Assembly: GCA_045605445.1 (NCBI GenBank)
Contig: JAZUPZ010000008.1
Span: forward strand, 1-14,158
Source of the DNA: CAZMHL01 sp045605445
GTDB taxonomy: Bacteria; Bacillota; Clostridia; RGIG6154
Reading direction: 5' to 3'
Length of the DNA stretch: 14,158 bases
How positions within the stretch are numbered: the stretch's first letter is position 1; each line of letters opens with the position of its first letter. The notes beneath the pieces are model-generated. The model made no database searches. It had not been told where the DNA came from and saw only the letters and a program-made list of their open reading frames with translations. Both the position numbers and the translations under genes were made by a program. This document shows positions 6,399 through 13,367 of the stretch, piece by piece.

Positions 6399-6420
6399 AT
6401 AATTGAAAGTAGGTGCTACT

Positions 6421-6771
6421 ATGCGCGACGATAAATTATCAGTTCAGTCTACAGACTTCGCCATATCAATCATCAACCTCGTCAAAGAACTTAAACTCAA
6501 AAAAGAAAACATAATCTCCAATCAAATCGGTAGAAGCGGCACCTCAATTGGCGCCAATATTCGCGAAGCGCAGTATGCACACGGTAAAGCAGACTTTGTA
6601 TCTAAACTCCAAACAGCACTCAAGGAAGCCAACGAAACGGGATACTGGCTTGAACTTTTATATAAAACAAATTACATTGATGAAGCAACCTATAAAAACC
6701 TTGATTCCGCCTGTACGAGCATTCGTGTAATGCTGATTTCTTCGGTGAATACTGTTAAATCAAAGCAATAA
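6421..6771 (+). CDS. Four-helix-bundle protein, 23S rRNA intervening-sequence (S23/IVP) family
   Basis: The 116-residue protein starts at the ATG at 6421, with AAGTAGGTG 6-14 nt upstream. A TTG at 6403 would place the ribosome-binding site inside the gene and is rejected. The sequence RSGTSIGANIREAQYAHGKADFVSKLQTALKEANETGYWLELL (38-80) is the family hallmark. The family was named for proteins encoded inside 23S rRNA intervening sequences and includes the fold of Avd, the accessory protein of diversity-generating retroelements. Neither 23S rRNA nor a reverse transcriptase is visible here. Its molecular role is unknown; by my count it is slightly basic (about 16 Lys/Arg against 13 Asp/Glu), compatible with nucleic-acid binding. 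Codon choice (more ATC, CTC and AAA) differs from neighbours rich in ATA, CTT and AAG, suggesting transfer. It directly follows the hairpin array. Confidence 0.85.
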   Translation: MRDDKLSVQSTDFAISIINLVKELKLKKENIISNQIGRSGTSIGANIREAQYAHGKADFVSKLQTALKEANETGYWLELLYKTNYIDEATYKNLDSACTSIRVMLISSVNTVKSKQ

Positions 6772-6773
6772 AA

Positions 6774-6814
6774 GCGGCACCTGATTCCAAATAAAATCAG
6801 GTGCTGTTCTTTTA
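6774..6814 (+). terminator. Intrinsic terminator after the four-helix-bundle gene
   Basis: GCACCTGATT (6777-6786) pairs perfectly with AATCAGGTGC (6795-6804) around CCAAATAA, followed by TGTTCTTTT. Confidence 0.8.
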
Positions 6815-7010
6815 CAATTTAATTATATCACTTACTTCAAAGCCAAGGGTTCTTTTTGCATAAAGCCTTAGAGAGGAAATGCGGGTTTTATACGGACTTT
6901 GGTACAGATACTTTAACTTTTATACTTATCTTCAAAAGAATAAACGATGGTTAGAGTTGATACCCAAACTCCGAAAACCAAGCCTTAGGCCAAAAGATTT
7001 ACCCTGCGGG
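6815..7010. other. Intergenic stretch with a possible minus-strand coding relic
   Basis: No convincing gene or known RNA is seen. On the minus strand, 6919 down to 6812 is open for 35 codons ending in TAA, with protein-like composition (...RISSLRLYAKRTLGF...DIIKL), but there is no start codon and stops close every frame upstream. The segments upstream in other minus-strand frames also read plausibly, so a decayed, frameshifted gene end is possible but unproven. Small inverted repeats occur at GCC-TTA-GGC and ACCC-TGC-GGGT near 6982-7012. Confidence 0.25.
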
Positions 7011-7038
7011 TTGAAACATTTTGAGATTGTGATATAAT
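7011..7038 (+). promoter_or_regulatory. Promoter of the lipoprotein/diguanylate cyclase operon
   Basis: TTGAAA (7011-7016) and a perfect TATAAT (7033-7038) are spaced by 16 nt. The predicted start is near 7045, about 32 nt before the chosen start codon. Confidence 0.75.
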
Positions 7039-7076
7039 ATAGGTAAAATGTTTTGGTTTAAACAAGGAGAATGAAA

Positions 7077-7841
7077 ATGAAAAGAGTTTTGGTTTGTATA
7101 ATGCTTATTTCTGCGCTTTTCCTTTGCGGATGCGGGGAAAAGAAGGAAGTGGCAGAAGAAAAAGTAAGCTACACCACAAAGTACATAAAAGAATATACTC
7201 AGCTTAAGGAAGAACCCTCCGAGAGTGCCAAGTCAATTTATCCGCTGGTAAACGGAGAGGAAGTAAGCTTTGAAAAATTTGTTGAAGGCGGATTTGCCAA
7301 GGTGGTTCACAACGGCGTTGCGGGCTACGTTTCATCTGCCTGCCTTTCCGATAAAAAGGAAGAAGAGAAAAAGCCTTACGTTTCCAAGGTGCCCGTTGAA
7401 ATTCCCGAAACCGAGCCGGAGCTTGAAGACGACGGATACTATGGCGATTACAGCTACCTTATTGCCTACGAAAGCGCATCTTCAATTGAAAGCTATGTAT
7501 CAACCTACGTTCGCCCCATTTACAACAAAATAACCCAGAACGAGAGCTACTACAAAAGAGATATTACGGGGAATATAACCTCTTTTTACAATGAAAACGG
7601 AATTGTAAGAATGGACGTTCCTCAGGGAACCGATGATTTTAACCTTACGAGAAAATATTATTTTGACAGTAACGGCGACCTGATTTTTGCTTTTGTTTAC
7701 AACGGCAGTCAGGAGCACAGGCTTTATTTTAAAGAGGACAAGCTGGTAAGATATATAGACGAAGACGGAAACACCTTCAATAACCCTGATCAGGGCAAGG
7801 GGCTTATAATAGCCGACCGTGCTTTGAGAGAAGCTTACTGA
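7077..7841 (+). CDS. Lipoprotein with an SH3-like domain, function unknown
   Basis: The ATG at 7077 is preferred to the one at 7071 because AAGGAG (7064-7069) is then 7 nt away rather than 1. The 254-residue product has a lipoprotein signal, MKRVLVCIMLISALFLCGC, with Cys19 the likely lipidated residue. Residues about 33-92 resemble a bacterial SH3 domain (TQLKEEPSESAKSIYPLVNGEEV ... AKVVHNGVAGYVSSACL), which commonly binds cell-wall peptides. An acidic Glu/Pro linker (about 93-122) leads to a C-terminal domain (124-254) rich in Tyr and beta-strand-like repeats (KYYFDSNGDLIFAFVYNG, HRLYFKEDKLVRYIDEDG) that I do not recognise. It is the first gene of an apparent operon and lies 15 nt before a diguanylate cyclase, so it could act as an envelope sensor for that enzyme; this is inference only. 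Confidence 0.7.
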   Translation: MKRVLVCIMLISALFLCGCGEKKEVAEEKVSYTTKYIKEYTQLKEEPSESAKSIYPLVNGEEVSFEKFVEGGFAKVVHNGVAGYVSSACLSDKKEEEKKPYVSKVPVEIPETEPELEDDGYYGDYSYLIAYESASSIESYVSTYVRPIYNKITQNESYYKRDITGNITSFYNENGIVRMDVPQGTDDFNLTRKYYFDSNGDLIFAFVYNGSQEHRLYFKEDKLVRYIDEDGNTFNNPDQGKGLIIADRALREAY

Positions 7842-7856
7842 TAAAAAGGAGATTAA

Positions 7857-8939
7857 ATGCAGAATTTATTAAGAATTGAAGCGGAGCTGCTCAGCTTTAT
7901 AATGCTGGCAATTCTGTTTAAATACAATTCAAGAAACAAAAAACAAAATGGCTACCGCCTTGTTGCGGGAATTTACGGCTTTGCTCTTGCAATGGCGGCA
8001 CTTTCGTTGATTTTCCTTGCCTTTGGCGAGAGCATTTCTGCGTTAAAAGGAGCTCAGTTCCTTTTCCCGGTCCTTTCGGGAGCGATGGGAATTCTCTGGC
8101 TTTTCTACTGCGACAAAAAGTTTGACAGAGCCCTTGAAAAGGCGAAAGGGCTGAGAGCGTTGGCATATCTGCCTACGGTGCTTTCAACAATATTGGTTGC
8201 GCTTACAAAAAACAGGGCATTTGAGCTTGTTAACCTTGTCTATGTTGCCCTGCCCCTGGCTTCTGCGCTTTTATCACGAAGAAGAAGCCTTTCAAAACGA
8301 AGCAAAAGGGAACGTTTTCAGCTGGCAAGGGCGGCTCTGCCCGTTGCGTTTGCTGCTCTTGTGCAAACGGCTGTACCCAAGGGGCTTCCCCTTATGACAA
8401 TTTCCCTGTTCTTTACGCTTCTTGTGCTGTTTATAAATTCCCAGTACAGAAAAATAATTGTTGACAATCTTACAAAGCTTCCAAACCGTTACGGAATGGA
8501 CGAGGAAATTGAGGAGCAGCTTGAACAGTACAGAAAAGACAAAAACGACTCTTTCTATATAATTGCCTGCGATATGGACAACTTCAAGCAGATAAACGAC
8601 ACCTGGGGCCATGCCGAAGGGGACAGAGCTCTTAAAATGATTGCCGATGTTCTTATAAAGGTTGCCGATGAAAACAACTCCATGGCGTTTCGAATCGGCG
8701 GCGATGAGTTTGTTATTATAACCGACACCTGCGAATACGGTCTTGCGGAAAGCATATGCAAACAGCTTAAAAATCTGCTGGAGGCTATTGATTTCCGTGA
8801 CGATTTTGATATAAGAATGAGTATGGGCGTTGCTCTTTATGACGGAGGCTCAACAATAAGCGAGCTTATGAACACCGCCGACCTTTCTCTTTATAAAGTT
8901 AAAAGACAGTCAAAGGGAGAAGAAGAATGTCACGTTTAA
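7857..8939 (+). CDS. Membrane-bound diguanylate cyclase (GGDEF domain)
   Basis: The 360-residue protein starts 5 nt after AAGGAG. The N-terminal half holds about six or seven hydrophobic segments between residues 8 and 193, separated by short basic loops (for example RRRSLSKRSKRER at 141-153). This looks like an integral membrane sensor of no named type that I recognise. The C-terminal GGDEF domain runs from about 200 to 355. It has an intact active-site motif GGDEF (281-285), the metal-binding Asp239 in CDMDNFKQIND, and GHAEGD (251-256). It should make cyclic di-GMP from two GTP. The inhibitory I-site RxxD is absent at its usual place nine residues before GGDEF (ENNS instead), so product inhibition may be weak. 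There is no EAL domain. The 3' end overlaps the next gene by 13 nt. Confidence 0.87.
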   Translation: MQNLLRIEAELLSFIMLAILFKYNSRNKKQNGYRLVAGIYGFALAMAALSLIFLAFGESISALKGAQFLFPVLSGAMGILWLFYCDKKFDRALEKAKGLRALAYLPTVLSTILVALTKNRAFELVNLVYVALPLASALLSRRRSLSKRSKRERFQLARAALPVAFAALVQTAVPKGLPLMTISLFFTLLVLFINSQYRKIIVDNLTKLPNRYGMDEEIEEQLEQYRKDKNDSFYIIACDMDNFKQINDTWGHAEGDRALKMIADVLIKVADENNSMAFRIGGDEFVIITDTCEYGLAESICKQLKNLLEAIDFRDDFDIRMSMGVALYDGGSTISELMNTADLSLYKVKRQSKGEEECHV

Positions 8940-9673
8940 AAGAATTTATAAGCAACGAAAAAAAGGAAACTCAGCTTTTGCTCAGGTCAATCCCCGCAAC
9001 GGTTGTAACCCTTTTCGTTGTCAGCGTAATATGTATGAACCTTCTTGCAAACAAAACCCTTCTGCAGGTAAGCTGGATTGCTCTCGACGGCGGAATTTTA
9101 ATTTCCTGGCTTTCCTTTATGTGTATGGACGTGGTAACAAAGCACTTCGGGCCGAAGGCTTCCAACAAAATTTCCCTTCTTGCGGTAATGATAAATTTGC
9201 TCACCTGCCTCATTTTCTTTGTGGCAAGCGCAATTCCTTCAAACGCAAAGGACTATTCCGCCTTTGATGGAATTTTCGGCGGAACCTGGTTTATTCTTCT
9301 TGGAAGCACCGTTGCCTTTCTCTCCTCGGCGTGTATCAACAATATGCTCAACTGGTGGATAGGAAAGGGCTTTAAAAAGAATCCGAACGGAAAGCTTGCC
9401 TTTGCAATGCAGTCATACATTTCCACCTTTATAGGTCAGTTTTTCGACAATTTCATATTTTCAATTATAGTTTTCACCTTTTTTGCCCCGATTTTCTGGA
9501 ACGGCTTTATGTGGTCGCCCCTGCAATGCACCACCTGTGCCCTTACGGGAGCCGTTGCCGAGCTTATAATGGAAATTGTTTTTTCTCCCATCGGTTACCG
9601 TATTTCGGTAAAATGGCGGGAAAACGCGGTAGGGAAGGAATATCTTGATTTTATTTCAAAGGAAAGGAAATAA
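8927..9673 (+). CDS. VUT/YhhQ-family transporter (queuosine-precursor transporter-like)
   Basis: The 248-residue membrane protein has about six hydrophobic segments (roughly 24-41, 50-70, 82-103, 118-138, 174-192 and 203-222). The segment FAMQSYISTFIGQFFDNFIFSII (about 159-181) matches the conserved GQ..D motif of the VUT family (YhhQ, also named queuosine precursor transporter), and the early CMDVVTKHFG (66-75) fits the conserved D-V/..E.YG region. Characterised members import queuosine precursors such as preQ0 and preQ1; substrate here is not proved, and older annotation calls the family vitamin uptake. It overlaps the cyclase gene by 13 nt, with AAAGGGAG before its ATG, so the two are translationally coupled. 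The N-terminal 20 residues are charged and cytoplasmic. No preQ1 riboswitch was seen upstream, as expected for an internal operon gene. Confidence 0.78.
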   Translation: MSRLKEFISNEKKETQLLLRSIPATVVTLFVVSVICMNLLANKTLLQVSWIALDGGILISWLSFMCMDVVTKHFGPKASNKISLLAVMINLLTCLIFFVASAIPSNAKDYSAFDGIFGGTWFILLGSTVAFLSSACINNMLNWWIGKGFKKNPNGKLAFAMQSYISTFIGQFFDNFIFSIIVFTFFAPIFWNGFMWSPLQCTTCALTGAVAELIMEIVFSPIGYRISVKWRENAVGKEYLDFISKERK

Positions 9674-9676
9674 ATT

Positions 9677-10330
9677 ATGAAGGTTTTAATAACGGGAACC
9701 TCAAGGGGAATCGGCAGGGCAATTGCTCAGCTGTTCTTAAAGGAAAACCATACTGTTTTCGGAATTGACAGAAACGAAGCAACAATTTCCGATAAAAATT
9801 ATAAGCACTTTGTGTGCGACATACGAAACAGCGAAGACCTGCCCGGAATAGAGGGAATAAATATTTTAATAAACAATGCGGGAACGCAGAATGAAGACGA
9901 CATTGCAACAAACCTTAAAGCGCTTATTGCCGTAACGGAAAAATATGCCTTTAATAAGGAAATAAAGTCGGTTTTAAACATTGGCTCTGCCAGCGGGCAT
10001 ACGGGAGCGGAATTTCCCGAATACTGCGCAAGCAAGGGCGGCGTTGTGGCTTATACCAAAAACGTGGCAATGCGAATTGCATCTCTTGGTGCAACCTGTA
10101 ACAGCCTTGACCCCGGCGGAGTTCTTACTCCGCTTAACGACTGCGTTATAAACGACGAAAAGCTGTGGAAGGAAATAATGCAGGAAACGCCCCTTAAAAG
10201 ATGGGCAGAACCGGAGGAAATTGCTCAGTGGGCTTATTTTCTTACGGTGGTCAACCGTTTCTGCACGGGGCAGAGCATTGTGGTTGACGGGGGCGAGTCG
10301 GTAAAGTTTAATTTTGTATGGAAAGAATAA
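9677..10330 (+). CDS. Short-chain dehydrogenase/reductase (SDR)
   Basis: This is a 217-residue classical SDR. The cofactor-binding motif TGTSRGIG is at 6-13, an acidic Asp31 after the second strand (FGIDRN) suggests NAD rather than NADP preference, NNAG is at 66-69, and the catalytic set is Ser104, Tyr116 and Lys120 (YCASK). PGG at 146-148 follows the fifth strand and a C-terminal TGQSIVVDGGES ends the fold. The protein is shorter than the usual 245-250 residues, mainly between strands three and five. The substrate cannot be read from the sequence. It begins 3 nt after the transporter gene with AGGAAAGGAAA as ribosome-binding site, so it belongs to the same operon. No clear terminator follows before the SCIFF promoter. 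Confidence 0.83.
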   Translation: MKVLITGTSRGIGRAIAQLFLKENHTVFGIDRNEATISDKNYKHFVCDIRNSEDLPGIEGINILINNAGTQNEDDIATNLKALIAVTEKYAFNKEIKSVLNIGSASGHTGAEFPEYCASKGGVVAYTKNVAMRIASLGATCNSLDPGGVLTPLNDCVINDEKLWKEIMQETPLKRWAEPEEIAQWAYFLTVVNRFCTGQSIVVDGGESVKFNFVWKE

Positions 10331-10340
10331 ACGTAGTCTA

Positions 10341-10369
10341 TTGACTTTGCAAGAAAAAAATGGTATATT
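10341..10369 (+). promoter_or_regulatory. Extended -10 promoter of the SCIFF peptide gene
   Basis: TTGACT (10341-10346) and TATATT (10364-10369) are spaced by 17 nt, with TGG directly before the -10 (extended -10 TGn). A strong ribosome-binding site GGAGG (10390-10394) follows. This fits high expression of a small peptide. Confidence 0.75.
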
Positions 10370-10402
10370 ATATTAAGACAATTATCGATGGAGGAAACCA
10401 AT

Positions 10403-10555
10403 ATGAAACATATTAAAACTATCAAAACAAGAAATCTTTGTGACAGCGCTAAAAACGGCGGATGCGGCGAATGTCAGACATCTTGCCAGTCAGCTTGCAA
10501 AACCAGCTGCGGTATTGCTAATCAGAAGTGCGAAAACAAAGCTGAAAGCAAATAA
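10403..10555 (+). CDS. scfA: SCIFF ranthipeptide precursor (six cysteines in forty-five residues)
   Basis: The 50-residue peptide begins MKHIKTIKTRNLCDSAKN and has the core GGCGECQTSCQSACKTSCGIANQKCEN. This is the near-invariant SCIFF family, found across Clostridia beside a dedicated radical SAM enzyme. The six family cysteines are Cys21, 24, 28, 32, 36 and 43. A seventh, Cys13, lies in the leader-like N-terminal part. In the studied Clostridium thermocellum system (CteA) the maturase joins a Cys sulfur to a Thr carbon; a candidate acceptor here is Thr34 or a Ser/Thr between the cysteines (Thr26, Ser27, Ser30, Ser35). GGAGG is 8 nt before the ATG. The biological role of the finished peptide is unknown. 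The gene is separated from its maturase by a terminator hairpin. Confidence 0.95.
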   Translation: MKHIKTIKTRNLCDSAKNGGCGECQTSCQSACKTSCGIANQKCENKAESK

Positions 10556-10576
10556 TTTTTACAGAAAAATGATGAG

Positions 10577-10600
10577 CTGCCGCATTTGCGGCAGTTTTTT
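10577..10600 (+). terminator. Terminator/attenuator between SCIFF peptide and maturase
   Basis: CTGCCGC (10577-10583) pairs with GCGGCAG (10588-10594) around ATTT, followed by six T. No promoter is evident in the 32 nt before the maturase start, so partial read-through should give much more peptide mRNA than enzyme mRNA. Confidence 0.85.
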
Positions 10601-10632
10601 CGGATTGAACAAAATCCGTGAAAGGTGAAAAA

Positions 10633-12015
10633 ATGATACATCAGTACAAATTAAATGGATACAACATAGTGCTTGACATATGCTCCGGAGCGGTTCACGT
10701 GGTTGACGATGTTGCCTATGACATTATAGAAAAATTTTCTTCTCAGAGCAGGGAGGAAATCCTTTCTGAAATGAAGGGAAAATACGAGGGCAAAGAGGGA
10801 ATTACCGAAAAGGACATTATAGAATGCTATGAGCAAATTGCTCAGCTTAAAGAAAGCGGAAGCCTTTTTGCCGAGGACACCTTCGAGCCCAAGGCGGGGG
10901 TTCTTAAAGAAAAAACAGCGGGAGTTGTAAAAGCTCTCTGCCTTCATATTGCTCACACCTGCAACCTTAATTGCTCTTACTGCTTTGCAGGCCAGGGAAA
11001 ATACAACGGCGAAAGAGGAATAATGAGCTTTGAAACGGGCAAGCGTGCCCTTGATTTTCTTATTGAAAATTCGGGAACAAGAAAAAACCTTGAGGTTGAC
11101 TTCTTCGGCGGCGAGCCTCTTATGAACTGGGAGGTTGTGAAAAAGCTTGTTGAATATGCCAGAAGCATTGAAAAGGAGCATAATAAAAACTTCAGATTTA
11201 CCCTTACAACAAACGGTATGCTGGTAGACGACGAGGTTATCGAATTTTCAAACAAAGAAATGAGCAATGTGGTTTTAAGCCTCGACGGAAGAAAGGAAAT
11301 TCACGACCGTTTCAGAGTTGACTACAACGGCGAAGGAAGCTTCGATAAAATTGTTCCCAAATTTCAGAAGTTTGTTGAGGCAAGGGGCAATAAGGATTAT
11401 TATATGCGAGGCACCTTTACCCATGCAAATCCCGATTTTCTTGAAGATATAAAAACAATGCTCAATCTGGGCTTTACAGAATTAAGTATGGAGCCGGTAG
11501 TCTGCGCTGAAGACGACCCTTCTGCTCTTACCAAAGAGGATATGCCCGTAATTTTTGAGCAGTATGAAAAGCTTGCTCAGCTTATGCTTAAAAGAAAGGA
11601 AGAGGGAAAGCCCTTCACCTTTTATCATTATATGATTGACTTAAGCGGAGGCCCCTGCATTTATAAAAGAATCTCAGGCTGCGGCTCGGGAACAGAATAT
11701 ATGGCGGTTACGCCAAGCGGCGAGCTTTATCCCTGCCATCAGTTCGTGGGCGACGAAAAGTTCCGCCTGGGCGATATATGGACAGGAGTTACAAACAGTA
11801 ATATTCAGTCTGAATTTATGCAGTGTAACGTTTACGAACGTGAAGAATGCCGCGACTGTTGGGCAAGGCTCTACTGCTCGGGCGGTTGCGCCGCAAATGC
11901 CTACCATGCCACCGGCTCAATAAAGGGCATTTACAAATACGGCTGTGAGCTCTTTAAAAAGAGAATGGAATGTGCAATAATGGTTGCCGCCGCAAATGAG
12001 CTCAACGAGGAATAA
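10633..12015 (+). CDS. scfB: SCIFF peptide maturase, radical SAM-SPASM thioether synthase
   Basis: The start at 10633 has AAGGTG 6 nt upstream and gives the family's usual opening MIHQYKLNGYNIVLDICSGAVHVVDD; a GTG at 10618 lies upstream of this site and is rejected. The product is 460 residues. Residues about 1-85 are the RiPP-recognition region that binds the peptide leader. The radical SAM core starts near 100, with the cluster-binding CX3CX2C at Cys110, Cys114 and Cys117 and the FFGGEPLMNW motif at 157-166. The SPASM region has Cys342, 350, 368, 398, 406, 409, 415, 419 and 438, enough for two auxiliary iron-sulfur clusters. In characterised relatives (CteB) the enzyme forms thioether bonds from Cys residues of SCIFF. 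It ends 2 nt before the next gene. Identity is supported independently by the adjacent precursor gene. Confidence 0.95.
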   Translation: MIHQYKLNGYNIVLDICSGAVHVVDDVAYDIIEKFSSQSREEILSEMKGKYEGKEGITEKDIIECYEQIAQLKESGSLFAEDTFEPKAGVLKEKTAGVVKALCLHIAHTCNLNCSYCFAGQGKYNGERGIMSFETGKRALDFLIENSGTRKNLEVDFFGGEPLMNWEVVKKLVEYARSIEKEHNKNFRFTLTTNGMLVDDEVIEFSNKEMSNVVLSLDGRKEIHDRFRVDYNGEGSFDKIVPKFQKFVEARGNKDYYMRGTFTHANPDFLEDIKTMLNLGFTELSMEPVVCAEDDPSALTKEDMPVIFEQYEKLAQLMLKRKEEGKPFTFYHYMIDLSGGPCIYKRISGCGSGTEYMAVTPSGELYPCHQFVGDEKFRLGDIWTGVTNSNIQSEFMQCNVYEREECRDCWARLYCSGGCAANAYHATGSIKGIYKYGCELFKKRMECAIMVAAANELNEE

Positions 12016-12017
12016 TT

Positions 12018-13367
12018 ATGAAAACTCCCATTTGTGATTTTGTTGAAAAATACATAAAAGAGTCGCCTGCCCGCCTGCATATGCCCGGGCACAAGGGGAA
12101 AAGGCTCCTTGGCTTTGAGGAATATGACATAACCGAGGTTCAGGGGGCAGACAGCCTTTACGAGGCGAAGGGAATAATAAAAGAAAGCGAAGAAAATGCG
12201 GGAAGGCTTTTCGGCTGTGAAACCTTTTATTCAACGGAAGGCTCCTCCCAGTGCATAAGGGCAATGCTTTATCTTGTTATGCTCTATGCAGGGGAAAGGG
12301 GAGCAGCTCCCGTAATTGCCGCAGGCAGAAATGCCCACAAGGTTTTTTTAACCGCCGCTGCTCTTCTTAACTTTGAAATTAACTGGTTTTACGGCAAGGA
12401 GTCTTATTTAAACGTTGAAGTAACGCCAAAGGCTCTTGAGGTATTTTTTGAAAAGGAGGAGCAAAAGCCCGTTGCTTTTTATCTTACCTCGCCCGACTAT
12501 CTGGGAAATATTCCCGATATAAAGGGCATTGCAGAGGTTTGTCATAAAAACGGAGTTCTTCTTGTGGTTGACAATGCCCACGGGGCGTATCTTAAGTTTT
12601 TAAACCCCTCGGCTCATCCAATCGACCTTTTTGCCGACCTTTGCTGCGATTCGGCTCACAAAACCCTGCCGGCGCTTACCGGGGGAGCTTATCTGCATAT
12701 AGGGAAAAATGCGCCAAAGCTTTTCTCCTGCTGTGCAAGAGAAGCTCTTGAACTTTTTGGCTCAACCAGCCCCTCTTACCTTATTCTTCAGTCGCTGGAC
12801 AGGGTGAATAAATACCTTTCTGACGGCTACTGCGAAAAGCTTTCAGAGGTTGCGGAAAAAATAAAAAGCCTTAAGGAAAGGCTTAAGGAAAAGGGCTTTC
12901 AGCTTGAAGGAAGCGAGCCTCTTAAAATAACCCTTGCCACAAAAAGCGCAGGCTACAAAGGCTGTGAGCTTGCAAAGCTTCTTTACGAAGAAAACAATAT
13001 CGTTTGCGAGTTTGCAGACCCCGACTTTATCGTGTTTATGCTAACTCCCGAAAACGGAGAGGATATCCCTCTTCTTGAAAGGGCTCTTCTTAATCTGCCC
13101 TTTAAAGAGCAAACAAAGGAAAAACCGCCCCTTCTTCTTCCCTGTGAAAGGGTAATGTCGCCAAGAAAGGCGCTCCTTTCAGAAAAAGAGGAGCTTAAGG
13201 TTGAAAAATGCGAAGGAAGGGTTCTTGCGGGCTTTTCCGTTTCCTGCCCGCCGGCAGTCCCGATTGTAGTCTGCGGGGAGAAAATAAATAAAAATGCAAT
13301 AGAAAATTTTAAATATTACGGAATAAAAAAGTGTAAAGTAGTGAAAGAAACGGAGGAATTAAAATGA
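12018..13367 (+). CDS. PLP-dependent Orn/Lys/Arg decarboxylase-family protein
   Basis: This is a 449-residue fold-type I PLP enzyme. HMPGHKG (21-27) is the classic N-terminal motif of the Orn/Lys/Arg decarboxylase family. Asp185 and His188 in VVDNAHGA bind the cofactor ring, and Lys215 in DSAHKTLPALTGGA is the Schiff-base lysine. STEGSSQCIRAML (72-84) is the phosphate-binding turn. The N-terminal response-regulator-like wing of the large inducible decarboxylases is absent, so it is closer to the shorter YaaO/SpeA-type proteins. The C-terminal part (about 370-440) is a reduced version of the family's C-terminal domain. Arginine, lysine or ornithine decarboxylation to a polyamine precursor is inferred; the substrate is not readable. 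The gene starts 2 nt after the SCIFF maturase with only GAGG as ribosome-binding site, and overlaps the following lipoprotein by 4 nt. Confidence 0.85.
   Translation: MKTPICDFVEKYIKESPARLHMPGHKGKRLLGFEEYDITEVQGADSLYEAKGIIKESEENAGRLFGCETFYSTEGSSQCIRAMLYLVMLYAGERGAAPVIAAGRNAHKVFLTAAALLNFEINWFYGKESYLNVEVTPKALEVFFEKEEQKPVAFYLTSPDYLGNIPDIKGIAEVCHKNGVLLVVDNAHGAYLKFLNPSAHPIDLFADLCCDSAHKTLPALTGGAYLHIGKNAPKLFSCCAREALELFGSTSPSYLILQSLDRVNKYLSDGYCEKLSEVAEKIKSLKERLKEKGFQLEGSEPLKITLATKSAGYKGCELAKLLYEENNIVCEFADPDFIVFMLTPENGEDIPLLERALLNLPFKEQTKEKPPLLLPCERVMSPRKALLSEKEELKVEKCEGRVLAGFSVSCPPAVPIVVCGEKINKNAIENFKYYGIKKCKVVKETEELK

Noticed and set aside
6403..6771. Diversity-generating retroelement, because the protein resembles the Avd fold
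   Set aside because: No reverse transcriptase and no template/variable repeat pair is visible in the window.
8870..8930. preQ1 riboswitch before the VUT transporter gene
   Set aside because: The region is coding sequence of the cyclase gene, and no preQ1 aptamer pattern is visible.
10440..10628. 62-codon plus-strand ORF overlapping the SCIFF precursor
   Set aside because: It is a shifted frame of the SCIFF gene and runs through its terminator; the SCIFF frame is family-matched and has its own GGAGG.
10651..11181. 176-codon ORF on the minus strand
   Set aside because: It is fully antisense to the well-supported SCIFF maturase, shows no domain, and arises from biased third-codon positions.
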